Shown one piece after another: positions 27,198 to 36,757 of a stretch of DNA of 64,000 nucleotides. The notes under the pieces were generated by a model. It was not told the DNA's origin. It saw only the letters and a list, made by a program, of their open reading frames with translations, and ran no database searches. This DNA comes from Vibrio natriegens NBRC 15636 = ATCC 14048 = DSM 759 (GTDB lineage Bacteria > Pseudomonadota > Gammaproteobacteria > Enterobacterales > Vibrionaceae): the NCBI RefSeq assembly GCF_035621455.1, contig NZ_CP141823.1, positions 992,001 through 1,056,000 on the forward strand. Reading direction: 5' to 3'. Numbering within the stretch: the first letter of the stretch is position 1; each line of letters opens with the position of its first letter. A program made the position numbers and the translations under genes.

Positions 27198-28085
27198 ATG
27201 AGTAAGAATAAAGGGTTTTTAGTACCTCCTCTTAATGCTCTAAAAGCATTTAATTGTGCAGCAAAATATGAGAATTTTTCTAAAGCCGCCGAGGAGTTAC
27301 ACGTCACGAGTACGGCTATCAGCCATCAGATATCAAACCTTGAAGAGTGGTTTGGAGTTGAGTTATTCAAGAAGAAGGGCAGGAGCGTGATGCTGACCCA
27401 AACCGGACATGAGCTTAAGCATAGAACCGGGCGTGTTTTTGATGAGCTCGCGGATATAGCGACGGATTTTAAAGTCAGAGGCAGGAAAAGTTCGTTAGTC
27501 GTCGGGTGTATTCCTTCGATTGCAACTCGGTGGCTGGTTCCAAACCTGAAAAGTTTTACCAAGCTCTACCCAGACGTTGAAGTGCAGGTTCTATACGTGG
27601 ATATGCGGGATCAACTGGCGGGAAGTACCTATGATGTACTCATCACCTACATCGAGCAGGAATCGGATGATGTGATTGAAATTCCATTCATCTCAAGGAA
27701 CACCTACGCAGTCTGTAGCCCGAAGTTTTTGGAAGAATATGGCCCGTTTGATGAACCCAAAGACTTACTCCGTTCCGAGGTGATTCACGATGAAAACAAA
27801 GATGGTTGGACAGAGTGGTTCAAATTGGCGGGAGTCGATGTGGAGGGAGGGCTTCCAGGTAACACTTATGCCGATTTTAACTTACTCGTGATTTCCGCTA
27901 TCGCAGGCCATGGCGTCGCACTTTGCCCTATTGATGCCTTCCGGGAAGAAATCAAAAGAGGCGATTTAGTTACTCTTTTTGATATCGCGAGTAATACCGA
28001 TAAGTTTTACAACATCTGCAAAAGGAAAGATGCATCCAAAGACGTGATGTCTTTTGTCGAGTGGTTTGTCGATGTGTGTAAGTAA
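27198..28085 (+). CDS. LysR-family regulator (GcvA-like)
   Basis: 295 residues from the ATG at 27198 (a TTG at 27195 precedes it). The N-terminal winged HTH is clear (ALKAFNCAAKYENFSKAAEEL, TSTAISHQISNLEEWFG), followed by the periplasmic-binding-like effector domain. It is divergent from the ectC-putP pair across 137 bp, so it is the likely regulator of that pair. Confidence 0.87.
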   Translation: MSKNKGFLVPPLNALKAFNCAAKYENFSKAAEELHVTSTAISHQISNLEEWFGVELFKKKGRSVMLTQTGHELKHRTGRVFDELADIATDFKVRGRKSSLVVGCIPSIATRWLVPNLKSFTKLYPDVEVQVLYVDMRDQLAGSTYDVLITYIEQESDDVIEIPFISRNTYAVCSPKFLEEYGPFDEPKDLLRSEVIHDENKDGWTEWFKLAGVDVEGGLPGNTYADFNLLVISAIAGHGVALCPIDAFREEIKRGDLVTLFDIASNTDKFYNICKRKDASKDVMSFVEWFVDVCK

Positions 28086-28156
28086 CATGCGCTAGGGTGA
28101 TATCGGAGCATTTAGATGTTGCTTGTGGCGAAGGATTAATTTGCTGTTTTATCAAA

Positions 28157-28186
28157 GAAAAAAGCTCCCAGGGTTGAGAGCTTTTG
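28157..28186. terminator. bidirectional terminator between LysR and decarboxylase genes
   Basis: Stem AAAAGCTC/GAGCTTTT with a 10-nt loop, A-rich before and T-rich within the 3' arm, between convergent genes. Confidence 0.65.
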
Positions 28187-28210
28187 TGTTCTATCTCTAT
28201 TTGCTTTTAA

Positions 28211-29410
28211 TTAACCAAACAGACGTTCGCTGCGCTCATCACGCTCGTTAATCACAATCGTTTGAGCACGTTTGAAGAAGTTAAAATCCGTTGCTGTAGC
28301 GCTGGTGTAAGCGCCCATCATACGGCCAATGATCAAGTCGCCGTTTTCTAGTTTTGGTAGCATTACGTTTTCTGCGATCACATCAATGCTGTCGCAAGTT
28401 GGGCCAGACAACACACTTGGTAAGTACTCGCCTTCGTGCTTCAATGTTACCAACGGGTATTGTGCGTCATCAAACATCAAACCGCTGAATGAGCCGTAGA
28501 TACCATCATCCAGGTAGTACCACATTTGACCGTCACGCTCTGCTTGACCCATTACTGATGCCACGCTGGTTACTGACTCTGCAACAATAAAGCGACCTGG
28601 TTCTGCAATAACCTGTACTGTTTCTGGTAACTCGTTTAACGCTTCGTTAATCGGTACGCAGAATTCATCAATTGGCATCACTTTTTCTGAGTAAGAAACC
28701 GGGAAGCCACCACCAATATCCAGTGTGCTCAATGCAGGTAAACCGCGAGCCACAACTTCGTCCATCACTTGCTTACAAGTACGGATTGCATCAACGTATT
28801 TCTGTGGGTTCATCGTTTGTGAACCAACATGGAACGACAGTCCCTTAATACGAATATTCCACTCTTTCGCCGTTTCGATGATGTTGAGTGCCTGTTCTGG
28901 CGTACAACCGAATTTTTTCGATAAGTCGGCAAACACGTCTGAGTTACGGAAGCTCAAACGCACAAGTAGTTCTACTTTGTGGCTGTACGCTTTGAACTTT
29001 TCTAGCTCGTTCAAGTTATCAACAACAAACACATTGCAGCCATACGCTAATGCATCACGAATATCACGGTCACGTTTAATAGGGTGAGTATGAATCGTAC
29101 GATCTGCAGGCACACCTTGCTGTTTAACCAGGTCAACTTCACCTGATGTTGCCAAATCGAAACTTGCGCCTTCTTCCAATAGGGTTTTAACCACTGTTGG
29201 ATGAGGCAATGGCTTCAATGCAAAGTGCAGAGTAACATTCGGTAATGCTTGGCTTAGTGCTCTGTAATTTTTACGAATCATATCGCAGTCGAGCATTAAC
29301 AATGGCGCGCCAAATTGTTCAACAGATGTTTGAATAAGATCGACCGTCTCCGCTGGTAAAGCCGGAGAAGAAAAAGATTGAAAACCTAGTACAGACGCAG
29401 AATGAGCCAT
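28211..29410 (-). CDS. type III PLP-dependent ornithine/lysine decarboxylase
   Basis: 399 residues, the size of eukaryotic-type ODC and the Vibrio lysine/ornithine decarboxylase. PLP is held by Lys66 in HFALKPLPH, stacked by His194 (SFHVGSQ), and bound by GGGFP (233-237) and EPGR (270-273). Catalytic Cys339 (GPTCDSIDV) comes from the partner subunit. The enzyme makes putrescine (and possibly cadaverine) for polyamine synthesis. GGAGG lies seven bases before the ATG. The 260-bp leader contains a possible short upstream ORF. Confidence 0.9.
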   Translation of the reverse strand: MAHSASVLGFQSFSSPALPAETVDLIQTSVEQFGAPLLMLDCDMIRKNYRALSQALPNVTLHFALKPLPHPTVVKTLLEEGASFDLATSGEVDLVKQQGVPADRTIHTHPIKRDRDIRDALAYGCNVFVVDNLNELEKFKAYSHKVELLVRLSFRNSDVFADLSKKFGCTPEQALNIIETAKEWNIRIKGLSFHVGSQTMNPQKYVDAIRTCKQVMDEVVARGLPALSTLDIGGGFPVSYSEKVMPIDEFCVPINEALNELPETVQVIAEPGRFIVAESVTSVASVMGQAERDGQMWYYLDDGIYGSFSGLMFDDAQYPLVTLKHEGEYLPSVLSGPTCDSIDVIAENVMLPKLENGDLIIGRMMGAYTSATATDFNFFKRAQTIVINERDERSERLFG

Positions 29411-29493
29411 AGCAAACCTCCAAAGTTAAGTAGACACTTTTCATGTGCATTGTGATGAAAAGTGGAGCGTCAATAAGAGCGGGGTTACCGCCG

Positions 29494-29604
29494 TCAAAGA
29501 AACTCTTGGATAGTTGCTCTATCGCCTTGCCACAAAACTGCTGTGATGTACTCGGATTGGCTATCATCAAGAAGCAGCGCGATATTAAGGTCATAAGTTT
29601 TCAC
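29494..29604 (-). CDS. possible short upstream ORF before the decarboxylase gene
   Basis: A GTG-initiated frame of 36 codons (VKTYDLNIALLLDDSQSEYI...ATIQEFL, TGA) ends 83 nt before the decarboxylase start. Composition is protein-like, but no ribosome binding site is visible and the frame is open further upstream. It could be a leader peptide, a remnant of a lost gene, or chance. Confidence 0.2.
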   Translation of the reverse strand: MKTYDLNIALLLDDSQSEYITAVLWQGDRATIQEFL

Positions 29605-29673
29605 GCGCAATAAAAAATACAGCAAATAAAGAACAAGTTTTTTATCGTCAGGATAACATTTATTAATTAATGT

Positions 29674-30588
29674 TTACTCTATGATTTCTAAGAACTTATC
29701 TAGTATTTGGTTGTGTTTTAACCCGCTTCTGGTCACCAAGGATATGTCAGAACTGAAGTGAAACGTATCGGGAAACAACGGTCGCATTTTCCCGGTATTA
29801 CTCCAATAATCGGCGTAATGCTGCGGTAGAAACCCGATGTAAGTCCCTGTCAATATAAGGAAAGCGATACCTTCGTGATCGGACGCCGTCGCCGAGCATT
29901 TTAGCTTTTGATACAGATCGGTGACTTCGGGAGACATTCGGTGTCTTGTGATGACCGAATTGGTCTGTTTAAGGCGCTCTATATTCTGATCACTTTCCAT
30001 AAACAATGGGTGCTCATTGCTGCAGTAGAGGAAATAATTTTCGTTGTACAAAGTGCGGTAATCAAAGTTGTTACTTTTGTTATTGGCAGGGAATGCGCCG
30101 ACATGAAACCGTCCGTCGATTAAGCCTTTTTCGATATCTGCTGGGGTCGACATCGTGATGTTGATATTAATTTTTTCACTCATCTTCCGAATATGCTTTA
30201 GCGCGCGAGTTATCTTCATGTGTGGCTGAGTGACTAAATTATTGACTAGCGCGATATTAAGTTCGCCGCGCAGTTCATTATTGATTTGGTTTACGTCATT
30301 GCGAAACTGCTCAATCGAAGCCAGCAGAATATCGGCGGATTCTAACACCGCTTCGCCTTCGTCAGTCAGGGTAATACCACCTCGCCCGCGATGACAAAGC
30401 TTCATATTTAGCCGTTTTTCAAGATCACTCATTTGTAACGATATGGCTGATTTTGTAATGCCAAGAACGGGTTCTGCTGCGGTATAGCTGCCGCACTCGA
30501 CAACGGTTTTAAACAGGCGGATTAGTTTGATATCAAAGTCGGTGATCTGATTAATGATGCTTCGGTTTTTATTGTTGAGCTTTTTCAT
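29674..30588 (-). CDS. LysR-family regulator of the transaminase operon
   Basis: 304 residues with an N-terminal HTH (FDIKLIRLFKTVVECGSYTAAE, ITKSAISLQMSDLEKRLN) and a LysR substrate-binding domain. It is divergent from the aminotransferase/semialdehyde dehydrogenase operon with an 83-bp gap, the standard arrangement for LysR control. The effector is unknown; beta-alanine or a related omega-amino acid is a reasonable guess. Confidence 0.87.
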   Translation of the reverse strand: MKKLNNKNRSIINQITDFDIKLIRLFKTVVECGSYTAAEPVLGITKSAISLQMSDLEKRLNMKLCHRGRGGITLTDEGEAVLESADILLASIEQFRNDVNQINNELRGELNIALVNNLVTQPHMKITRALKHIRKMSEKININITMSTPADIEKGLIDGRFHVGAFPANNKSNNFDYRTLYNENYFLYCSNEHPLFMESDQNIERLKQTNSVITRHRMSPEVTDLYQKLKCSATASDHEGIAFLILTGTYIGFLPQHYADYWSNTGKMRPLFPDTFHFSSDISLVTRSGLKHNQILDKFLEIIE

Positions 30589-30671
30589 AACTAACGTAAA
30601 GTAAATTTATAATCTACTTAACATACTCATGTGCTAAAAATAAATCTAGTCACTACAAGGATGATATAGCG

Positions 30672-32012
30672 ATGAGTAACTACAAATTTGCACAAGACGG
30701 AATCGATACAGATCTTTCTGCTCATTGGATGGCATTTACTTCCAATCGCAGCTTTCACCAAAATCCCCGCATCATCACTCAAGCTCAAGGCGCCTGGCTC
30801 AAAGATGCCAATGGTCGTGATATCTATGACTCGCTGTCTGGGCTTTGGACGTGTGGCGCTGGCCATGGTCGTCAGGAGATTCAAAAAGCGGTAGCAGAGC
30901 AGTTAGGGACTCTCGATTACTCTCCTGCGTTTCAATTTGGTCACGAGCTCTCCTTTAAACTGGCAGATAAAATCGTCGAGAAGATGCCAGAAGGGCTCGA
31001 TCATGTGCTGTTTACTGGCTCTGGTTCGGAATGTGCTGACACCTCACTTAAGTTGGCAAGAGCTTATTGGCGTGTCAAAGGCAAAGCGTCGAAAACCAAG
31101 CTGATTGGTCGCGCCCGTGGCTACCATGGCGTTAACGTTGGCGGCACCAGCCTGGGTGGCATTGGCGGCAATAGAAAGACGTTCGGTCAGCTGTTTGATG
31201 CCGACCATATTCCTCACACCCTGCAACCCGAATTAGCCTTTACAAAAGGTTGCGCGGAAACGGGTGGTGTGGAACTTGCGAATGAGTTTTTGAAGCTCAT
31301 TGAACTTCATGACGCATCCAATATTGCCGCAATTATTGTAGAGCCAATGTCGGGCTCTGCGGGCGTGATTGTGCCGCCGAAAGGTTACCTACAGCGTCTG
31401 CGCGAAATCTGTGACCAGCATGACATCTTACTGATCTTCGATGAAGTCATTACGGCATACGGGCGCATGGGATGCTGGACTGGTGCTGAGTATTTTGGCG
31501 TGACGCCAGATATTATGAACACCGCGAAGCAGCTTACCAATGGCGCAATCCCAATGGGCGCAGTGATTACGTCTCATGAAATCTATCAGGCATTTATGGA
31601 GCAGGACTTACCTCCTCATATGATCGAGTTTGCTCACGGCTATACTTATTCCGCTCATCCCGTCGCGTGTGCCGCAGGGTTGGCAACATTAGACCTGTTG
31701 GAAAAAGACGCGTTAATCCAACAGTCGAGCGAGCTGGCACCGATTTTTGAAAATAAACTGCATGCGATAAAAGGTGCAAACCACGTTCTCGACATCAGAA
31801 ACTGCGGCTTAGCCGGAGCGATTCAGATCGCACCGAGAGACAATGATCCAACGATTAGGCCGTTCGAATGTACATTAGACCTGTGGGAAAAAGGATTCTA
31901 TGTACGGTCTGGTGGCGACACGATTCAATTCGGTCCAAATTTTAATGCCAAAGCTGAAGATCTAGAGCGCTTATTCGACGCGGTTTACGAGACATTGAAT
32001 CAACTAAATTAA
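30672..32012 (+). CDS. class III omega-amino acid:pyruvate aminotransferase
   Basis: 446 residues, fold-type I. PLP-phosphate binding in TGSGSECADTSLKLAR (115-130), ring-binding Asp257 (FDEVITAYGR), and Schiff-base Lys286 (NTAKQLTNGAIPMGAV). It resembles beta-alanine:pyruvate transaminases (BauA type). The next gene, 25 bp on, encodes an acylating semialdehyde dehydrogenase, so the pair would convert beta-alanine to malonate semialdehyde and then acetyl-CoA. Taurine or other omega-amines are alternatives. Confidence 0.87.
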   Translation: MSNYKFAQDGIDTDLSAHWMAFTSNRSFHQNPRIITQAQGAWLKDANGRDIYDSLSGLWTCGAGHGRQEIQKAVAEQLGTLDYSPAFQFGHELSFKLADKIVEKMPEGLDHVLFTGSGSECADTSLKLARAYWRVKGKASKTKLIGRARGYHGVNVGGTSLGGIGGNRKTFGQLFDADHIPHTLQPELAFTKGCAETGGVELANEFLKLIELHDASNIAAIIVEPMSGSAGVIVPPKGYLQRLREICDQHDILLIFDEVITAYGRMGCWTGAEYFGVTPDIMNTAKQLTNGAIPMGAVITSHEIYQAFMEQDLPPHMIEFAHGYTYSAHPVACAAGLATLDLLEKDALIQQSSELAPIFENKLHAIKGANHVLDIRNCGLAGAIQIAPRDNDPTIRPFECTLDLWEKGFYVRSGGDTIQFGPNFNAKAEDLERLFDAVYETLNQLN

Positions 32013-32037
32013 AAAAATTAAGGAAGGAAGTCAGATC

Positions 32038-33534
32038 ATGGAAGTTATTTCTCACTTTATTGACGGAGACAAGTTCTCACACTCAGGTTCGACGATTGAT
32101 GTTTACAACCCGGCGACAGGTGAGCCGATTCGCCAAGTAGAAATGGGTACGTCTGAAACCGTGAATCAGGCAATAGAATCAGCGAAACGTGCCTATCCAG
32201 CTTGGAGTAAAACGCCTCCGCTAAAACGAGCGCGTATCATGTTTGCGTTCAAGGATCTTTTGGAAGCGAATCAAGATCAGATTGCGCGTTTGATCAGTGA
32301 AGAGCATGGTAAAACGATAGAAGATTCTCTCGGCGAACTGCAGCGTGGTATCGAGAATGTGGAATACGCTTGTGGTGCACCAGAGTTATTAAAAGGCGAA
32401 TACACCCGAGGAACCGGACCGGGCATTAATGCATGGAGTGATCACAAACCTGTCGGCATCGTCGCTGGTATTACACCATTTAACTTCCCTGCAATGGTGC
32501 CGCTTTGGATGTATCCACTTGCGGTTGTTTGCGGTAACTGTTTTATCCTCAAGCCGTCAGAGAAGGTACCGGCTTCTACCTTATTTATTGTTGAGTTATT
32601 GCATAAGGCAGGGTTGCCAAATGGCGTATTAAGCGTGGTAAATGGCGGCAAAGAGGTTGTTGACGCGTTGATCGAAGCTCCGGAAGTGAAAGCGATGAGC
32701 TTCGTTGGCTCGACGCCTGTTGCGGAATATATTTATTCGGAAGGCACTAAGCGCGGTAAACGAGTACAGGCACTTGGTGGCGCGAAGAACCATGCGATCA
32801 TTATGCCGGATGCCGAAGTATCGAGCACCATCAACTCACTGATGGGTGCGGCATTTGGCTCTTGTGGTGAACGCTGTATGGCGATTTCAGTTGCGGTGTG
32901 TGTGGGTGATGAAGTCGCAGATAACTTGGTGAAAGAATTGACCCCGCTTATCCAAGAATTGCGAGTCGGAGCCTTTACTCAGAACTCGGTGGACATGGGA
33001 CCAGTGATTGCGAAAGAGCATTTAGAGAAGATTTCCGGTTATATTGAAAGCGGTGCTGAGGCTGGTGCTGAATTAGTTGTGGATGGCCGAGGGCTTTCGG
33101 TTCCTGATTTCTCGGCTGGCTACTTTATCGGTGGCAGCTTGTTCGATAGAGTGACACCAGACATGAAGATTTACACTGATGAAATCTTTGGCCCTGTGTT
33201 GTGTGTGGTCCGTGTTAAGTCCCTTGAAGAGGGGATTGAGCTTATTAACCAGCATGAGTTTGGTAACGGGACTTGCATCTTTACACGCGATGGTGAAACG
33301 GCTGAGATATTCTGCGACGAAGTGGAAGCTGGCATGGTTGGTGTCAATGTACCGCTTCCTGTCCCGGTGGCTTACCATAGCTTTGGTGGCTGGAAACGTT
33401 CGTTGTTTGGCGATCTCCATGCGTATGGCCCTGATGGCGTGCGCTTCTACACTCGCCGTAAATCCATTACTCAGAAATGGCCAAAGCCGCAAACTAACGA
33501 AGCGGCGCAATTTGCATTTCCAAGTAACAAGTAA
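32038..33534 (+). CDS. mmsA: CoA-acylating methylmalonate/malonate-semialdehyde dehydrogenase
   Basis: 498 residues of the aldehyde dehydrogenase fold. Catalytic Cys280 lies in SCGERCMAIS. The usual catalytic-base glutamate is replaced in LGGAKNH (about 246-252), the signature of CoA-acylating MMSDH. ITPFNFPAM and KPSEKVP form the NAD site. It oxidises (methyl)malonate semialdehyde to acetyl- or propionyl-CoA with loss of CO2. It follows the transaminase with a strong GGAAGGAAG site. Confidence 0.92.
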   Translation: MEVISHFIDGDKFSHSGSTIDVYNPATGEPIRQVEMGTSETVNQAIESAKRAYPAWSKTPPLKRARIMFAFKDLLEANQDQIARLISEEHGKTIEDSLGELQRGIENVEYACGAPELLKGEYTRGTGPGINAWSDHKPVGIVAGITPFNFPAMVPLWMYPLAVVCGNCFILKPSEKVPASTLFIVELLHKAGLPNGVLSVVNGGKEVVDALIEAPEVKAMSFVGSTPVAEYIYSEGTKRGKRVQALGGAKNHAIIMPDAEVSSTINSLMGAAFGSCGERCMAISVAVCVGDEVADNLVKELTPLIQELRVGAFTQNSVDMGPVIAKEHLEKISGYIESGAEAGAELVVDGRGLSVPDFSAGYFIGGSLFDRVTPDMKIYTDEIFGPVLCVVRVKSLEEGIELINQHEFGNGTCIFTRDGETAEIFCDEVEAGMVGVNVPLPVPVAYHSFGGWKRSLFGDLHAYGPDGVRFYTRRKSITQKWPKPQTNEAAQFAFPSNK

Positions 33535-33562
33535 TAAATAGCGTTAATTTTCTTGGTTATTT

Positions 33563-33595
33563 ACCTATCCCCTGGCTTTTTATCAGGGGATAGGT
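33563..33595. terminator. hairpin between mmsA and the GST gene
   Basis: Twelve-base-pair inverted repeat ACCTATCCCCTG/CAGGGGATAGGT with a 9-nt T-rich loop, between convergent genes. No T tract follows the stem. Confidence 0.5.
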
Positions 33596-33605
33596 GATAA
33601 GCAGG

Positions 33606-34253
33606 CTAGATCGGCTCACCCGCTTCATCTTCTTCGACGATGTCCGTTTCAAGGCTGGCTTCCGTTAGCCAACGCTGCATGGTGTCGCTATTCAGGACTT
33701 TCTGCTGATATTGGGTTGCCTTTTCTGACAGTTTGATGCCGTAAGTAAGCGTGCGCAGTACCACAGGTGCATACATCGCATCTGCAATTGACCACTCTCC
33801 AAATAGCCAACCATCCGGGTATTGTTCCATTTGCAGTGACCAGATTTGGTCAATACGCTCGATGTCTTTAAGCGCGTCTTTGCTCAAAGTTACCGTTCTC
33901 TTAGCGCGACAGTTCATTGGCATCTCGTTACGTAGTGCCATAAATCCTGAATGCATTTCAGCTGATATAGCTCTTGCTTTGGCTCGCTCAGTAAGAGATT
34001 GTGGCCACGCCTTACCGTCTAAGAAAGCTTCGTTTACGTACTCGAGAATCGCCAGTGAGTCCCACACGGTAACATCATTGCAAACCAAAGTAGGCACCTT
34101 GGCGGTTGGTGTAATGTCCTCCAGTGTGTTGTAAAATTCGTCCGTAAACAGTTTGATTTTCTCGATCTCAACGTCGATGTCGTATTGCATGAAGATAAGC
34201 CATGCTCTGAGAGACCAGCTCGAGTAGTTTTGATTGCCGATATAAAGTTTCAT
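33606..34253 (-). CDS. glutathione S-transferase family protein
   Basis: 215 residues from the ATG at 34253 (AAGGAAG just upstream); the frame is open further but lacks a start signal. The thioredoxin-like N-terminal domain begins MKLYIGNQNYSSWSLRAWL, with the YSSWS segment as the glutathione-activating site, and TAKVPTLVCNDVTVWDSLAI carries the cis-Pro and glutathione-binding motif. A helical C-terminal domain follows. Cytoplasmic detoxification or isomerase role; substrate unknown. It is divergent from a LysR gene. Confidence 0.87.
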   Translation of the reverse strand: MKLYIGNQNYSSWSLRAWLIFMQYDIDVEIEKIKLFTDEFYNTLEDITPTAKVPTLVCNDVTVWDSLAILEYVNEAFLDGKAWPQSLTERAKARAISAEMHSGFMALRNEMPMNCRAKRTVTLSKDALKDIERIDQIWSLQMEQYPDGWLFGEWSIADAMYAPVVLRTLTYGIKLSEKATQYQQKVLNSDTMQRWLTEASLETDIVEEDEAGEPI

Positions 34254-34371
34254 CCATGCTTCCTTATTTCTGAGTGATGGTTTGGAACATTTACGGTAAT
34301 AGATTGTTTTATCGAAAACTAACGGATAGTTTTGATGGGACACATTAATAAAACCGATAGATAAGCTTAGT

Positions 34372-35205
34372 ATGGATATTGATGCTTTAAGAAGCCTTCT
34401 GGCATTTGCAGAAACAGGCAGTTTTACGCGAGCAGCGAAGCAGATTAATCGAACCCAGTCGGCATTCAGTGCTCAGATGCGTAAATTGGAAGATGAACTG
34501 AATATTCGCCTGTTTGAAAAAGAAGGACGTAATCTGGTGCTCAGCGAAGCTGGCCTTGCGTTACGAGCTCATGCTGAGCAACTGGTCGCTTTACACAACA
34601 AAGCGGTGACCCAGGTACGCCGTTATCACGATAAGCTGCCACTGAGGTTAGGCTGTCCGGAAGACTACAACGATGCCATTTTGCCGAAAGTCATCTCGAT
34701 TCTAAAAAAGGCGGAACCAACCTGTTCTATTCAAGTGTTTAGCCAACCCAGCGTCACACTGAGAGAATGGCTGGATGAAGGAAAATTAGACGCCGCTATA
34801 CTCACGCGCTCCGCTAAAAGTGAAGAAGGGCATTGGCTTGCTCACGATAAAGGGGTGTGGATTGCCAGTCAGGATTACCAAACGGATAAGACTAAGCCTT
34901 TACCATTGGCACTTTTCCAGCCGGATTGTAAATACCACGCTGCTGCAATCGATGGTCTAACTAAAAGAGGTATCTCTTACCAGCTGTTAGCGTGTTGTAA
35001 TACCGCGTCAGCGCAAAGGGCAATAGTTCGAGAGGGGCTGGCTATTGGTGCAATGGGACGATTAAGTGTCACCAGCGACCTACAGATTCTCGATGATATG
35101 CCACCGTTGCCTGCAGTCGACATTGTGTTAGTTTCTGGAGTAACGCCGCACCCACTGCTCAGCTCGTTCGACCTGACTATCGCTGACTTTTCTTTGATTG
35201 AGTAA
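34372..35205 (+). CDS. LysR-family regulator
   Basis: 277 residues: N-terminal HTH (IDALRSLLAFAETGSFTRAAK, RTQSAFSAQMRKLEDEL) and a somewhat short effector domain. It is divergent from the glutathione S-transferase gene with a gap of about 118 bp, so that gene is its most likely target. Confidence 0.87.
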   Translation: MDIDALRSLLAFAETGSFTRAAKQINRTQSAFSAQMRKLEDELNIRLFEKEGRNLVLSEAGLALRAHAEQLVALHNKAVTQVRRYHDKLPLRLGCPEDYNDAILPKVISILKKAEPTCSIQVFSQPSVTLREWLDEGKLDAAILTRSAKSEEGHWLAHDKGVWIASQDYQTDKTKPLPLALFQPDCKYHAAAIDGLTKRGISYQLLACCNTASAQRAIVREGLAIGAMGRLSVTSDLQILDDMPPLPAVDIVLVSGVTPHPLLSSFDLTIADFSLIE

Positions 35206-35292
35206 AGAACTTTGTTTGAAGAAAAAACGCTATTTGATGTTTAGATAAGCATTAACGCTTGCTATATAAGGCTGCGTTAATGCTTTTTCTCA

Positions 35293-35607
35293 TTAGTGAC
35301 CAAGCTTCAACATGACCACGCCAGACAAAATCAGCATGATGCCGATGTAGCGAACCATGGAAGTCGGGTCTCCGTAGAAATAAACGCCGACAAGAAATGT
35401 TCCGGCTGCGCCAATGCCTGTCCAAACTGCGTATGCGGTACCCATCGGGATCGCTCGCTGCGCTGCAAATAGCAACGCGCCGCTTATCGCCATGAATACC
35501 ACTGCCATCGTTATCCCTAACACCTTGTGCCCAGATTGAGCAACTTTCAATCCAACCGGCCATCCAATTTCCGTAAGACCAGCTAAAACTAAATATAACC
35601 AGCTCAT
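35293..35607 (-). CDS. sugE: SMR-family guanidinium exporter SugE/Gdx
   Basis: 104 residues, four transmembrane helices. The start is the ATG at 35607 (AGGTGG five bases upstream). MSWLYLVLAGLTEIGWPVGLK, with the essential Glu14 in helix 1, and GTAYAVWTGIGA closely follow E. coli SugE rather than EmrE. SugE/Gdx proteins export guanidinium in exchange for protons. No guanidine riboswitch is visible upstream; the divergent LysR gene may provide control. Confidence 0.9.
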   Translation of the reverse strand: MSWLYLVLAGLTEIGWPVGLKVAQSGHKVLGITMAVVFMAISGALLFAAQRAIPMGTAYAVWTGIGAAGTFLVGVYFYGDPTSMVRYIGIMLILSGVVMLKLGH

Positions 35608-35701
35608 AATTTCCACCTAATTAGATAAAGGAAAAACATTTGCAGGCTATGGTATCGATTATTATGATGGATAAAAGTTAATAACTATCGATTTTTTTCA
35701 T

Positions 35702-36589
35702 ATGTTGAGTTTGGAACAAGTTAGGATGTTGGTACTCTCTGCGGAGCTAGGGTCATTTTCTGCCTGTGCAAGGAAAATGGGCAAGGTTCAATCTGCGGTT
35801 AGCCATGGTATCAGTACCTTAGAGATTGATTTAGGCATCGAATTGTTTGACCGTTCAGCCAGAAGCCCCAAGTTAACCCCCGCGGGTGAACGTTTGATAC
35901 GCAGTGCGAAAAACTTGTTGGCGCAGGCAGACGAATTCGAAAAAATTGCTCAATCCATTGAACGATCGGAAGAAAGCCAGCTGACGATAGCCATTGACGA
36001 CGGCGTTTATAATCCAAAGTTCGCCGATTTGTTTAAGCGTTTGGACAATCACTTTCCTACGATTCAAATCGATGTGCTGAGTTTAGCGTCTGGCGATATT
36101 TCTGCTGAAGTTGCAAATGGTGATGTTGATATCGGAGTGATGTTCACCGAGTTTGAACAGTTAAAGCAAGTCGACTTCTGTTATGTTGGAAGCATTGATT
36201 ACCTTCCTGTTTGTCATCCGAATTATCCGCTTGCAGAAATTGATGTCGAGCTGCAATCTGATCTGGCACCGTTTCGACAACTGGCGATCCGAGGAAAATC
36301 AAAAGTAGAATCGCAGGCTTTGATCAGCATTGCACCTAAAGTTTGGTGGAGTTCAAGCCATTACAGCGCTTTAGAGCTCGTTAAACAACAGGTTGGCTGG
36401 GCTTATTTGCCATCATTTTTAGTCAACGACTCAATAAAGTCCGGTGAACTACATAAAATTAAAGTGGCATTCGACCACAAGCCCTGGAATGCACCTGTCG
36501 ATTTAGTCTTTAAAAAGGGAAGAATGCATGGGCCAGTATTTCAGTGGTTATTTGACGAACTCAAACAGATATTCACACCGACTACTTAA
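35702..36589 (+). CDS. LysR-family regulator
   Basis: 295 residues with a typical HTH (LEQVRMLVLSAELGSFSACAR, VQSAVSHGISTLEIDLGIELF) and effector domain. It is divergent from sugE with a 94-bp gap, so it may control that exporter. Confidence 0.87.
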   Translation: MLSLEQVRMLVLSAELGSFSACARKMGKVQSAVSHGISTLEIDLGIELFDRSARSPKLTPAGERLIRSAKNLLAQADEFEKIAQSIERSEESQLTIAIDDGVYNPKFADLFKRLDNHFPTIQIDVLSLASGDISAEVANGDVDIGVMFTEFEQLKQVDFCYVGSIDYLPVCHPNYPLAEIDVELQSDLAPFRQLAIRGKSKVESQALISIAPKVWWSSSHYSALELVKQQVGWAYLPSFLVNDSIKSGELHKIKVAFDHKPWNAPVDLVFKKGRMHGPVFQWLFDELKQIFTPTT

Positions 36590-36757
36590 GTCCTCCTCAA
36601 CGACACGTTTTCATACCCCAATGTGCTGGTGGCCTAATTGATTTATGTCAATGATGTTGTTCGGAAAAATTGATGAAGTCAGTTAATCTTTTAAGCTGAT
36701 AATCGCCTTTCCAGACCTCTATAGTGTTAATTATTAGACATAAAAAGGGCAGTGGTT

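Noticed and set aside
29319..29594. 91-aa minus-strand frame overlapping the decarboxylase start, in a shifted frame from the 36-codon uORF (programmed frameshift idea)
   Set aside because: It runs deep into the decarboxylase gene out of frame and there is no slippery sequence; an antizyme-like frameshift is not supported.
35252..35563. 103-aa minus-strand frame overlapping sugE
   Set aside because: It is a different-frame shadow of sugE, whose SMR homology and ribosome binding site are clear.
35608..35701. Guanidine riboswitch upstream of sugE
   Set aside because: The 94-bp gap lacks the ACGR-loop hairpins or the conserved core expected of guanidine riboswitches.
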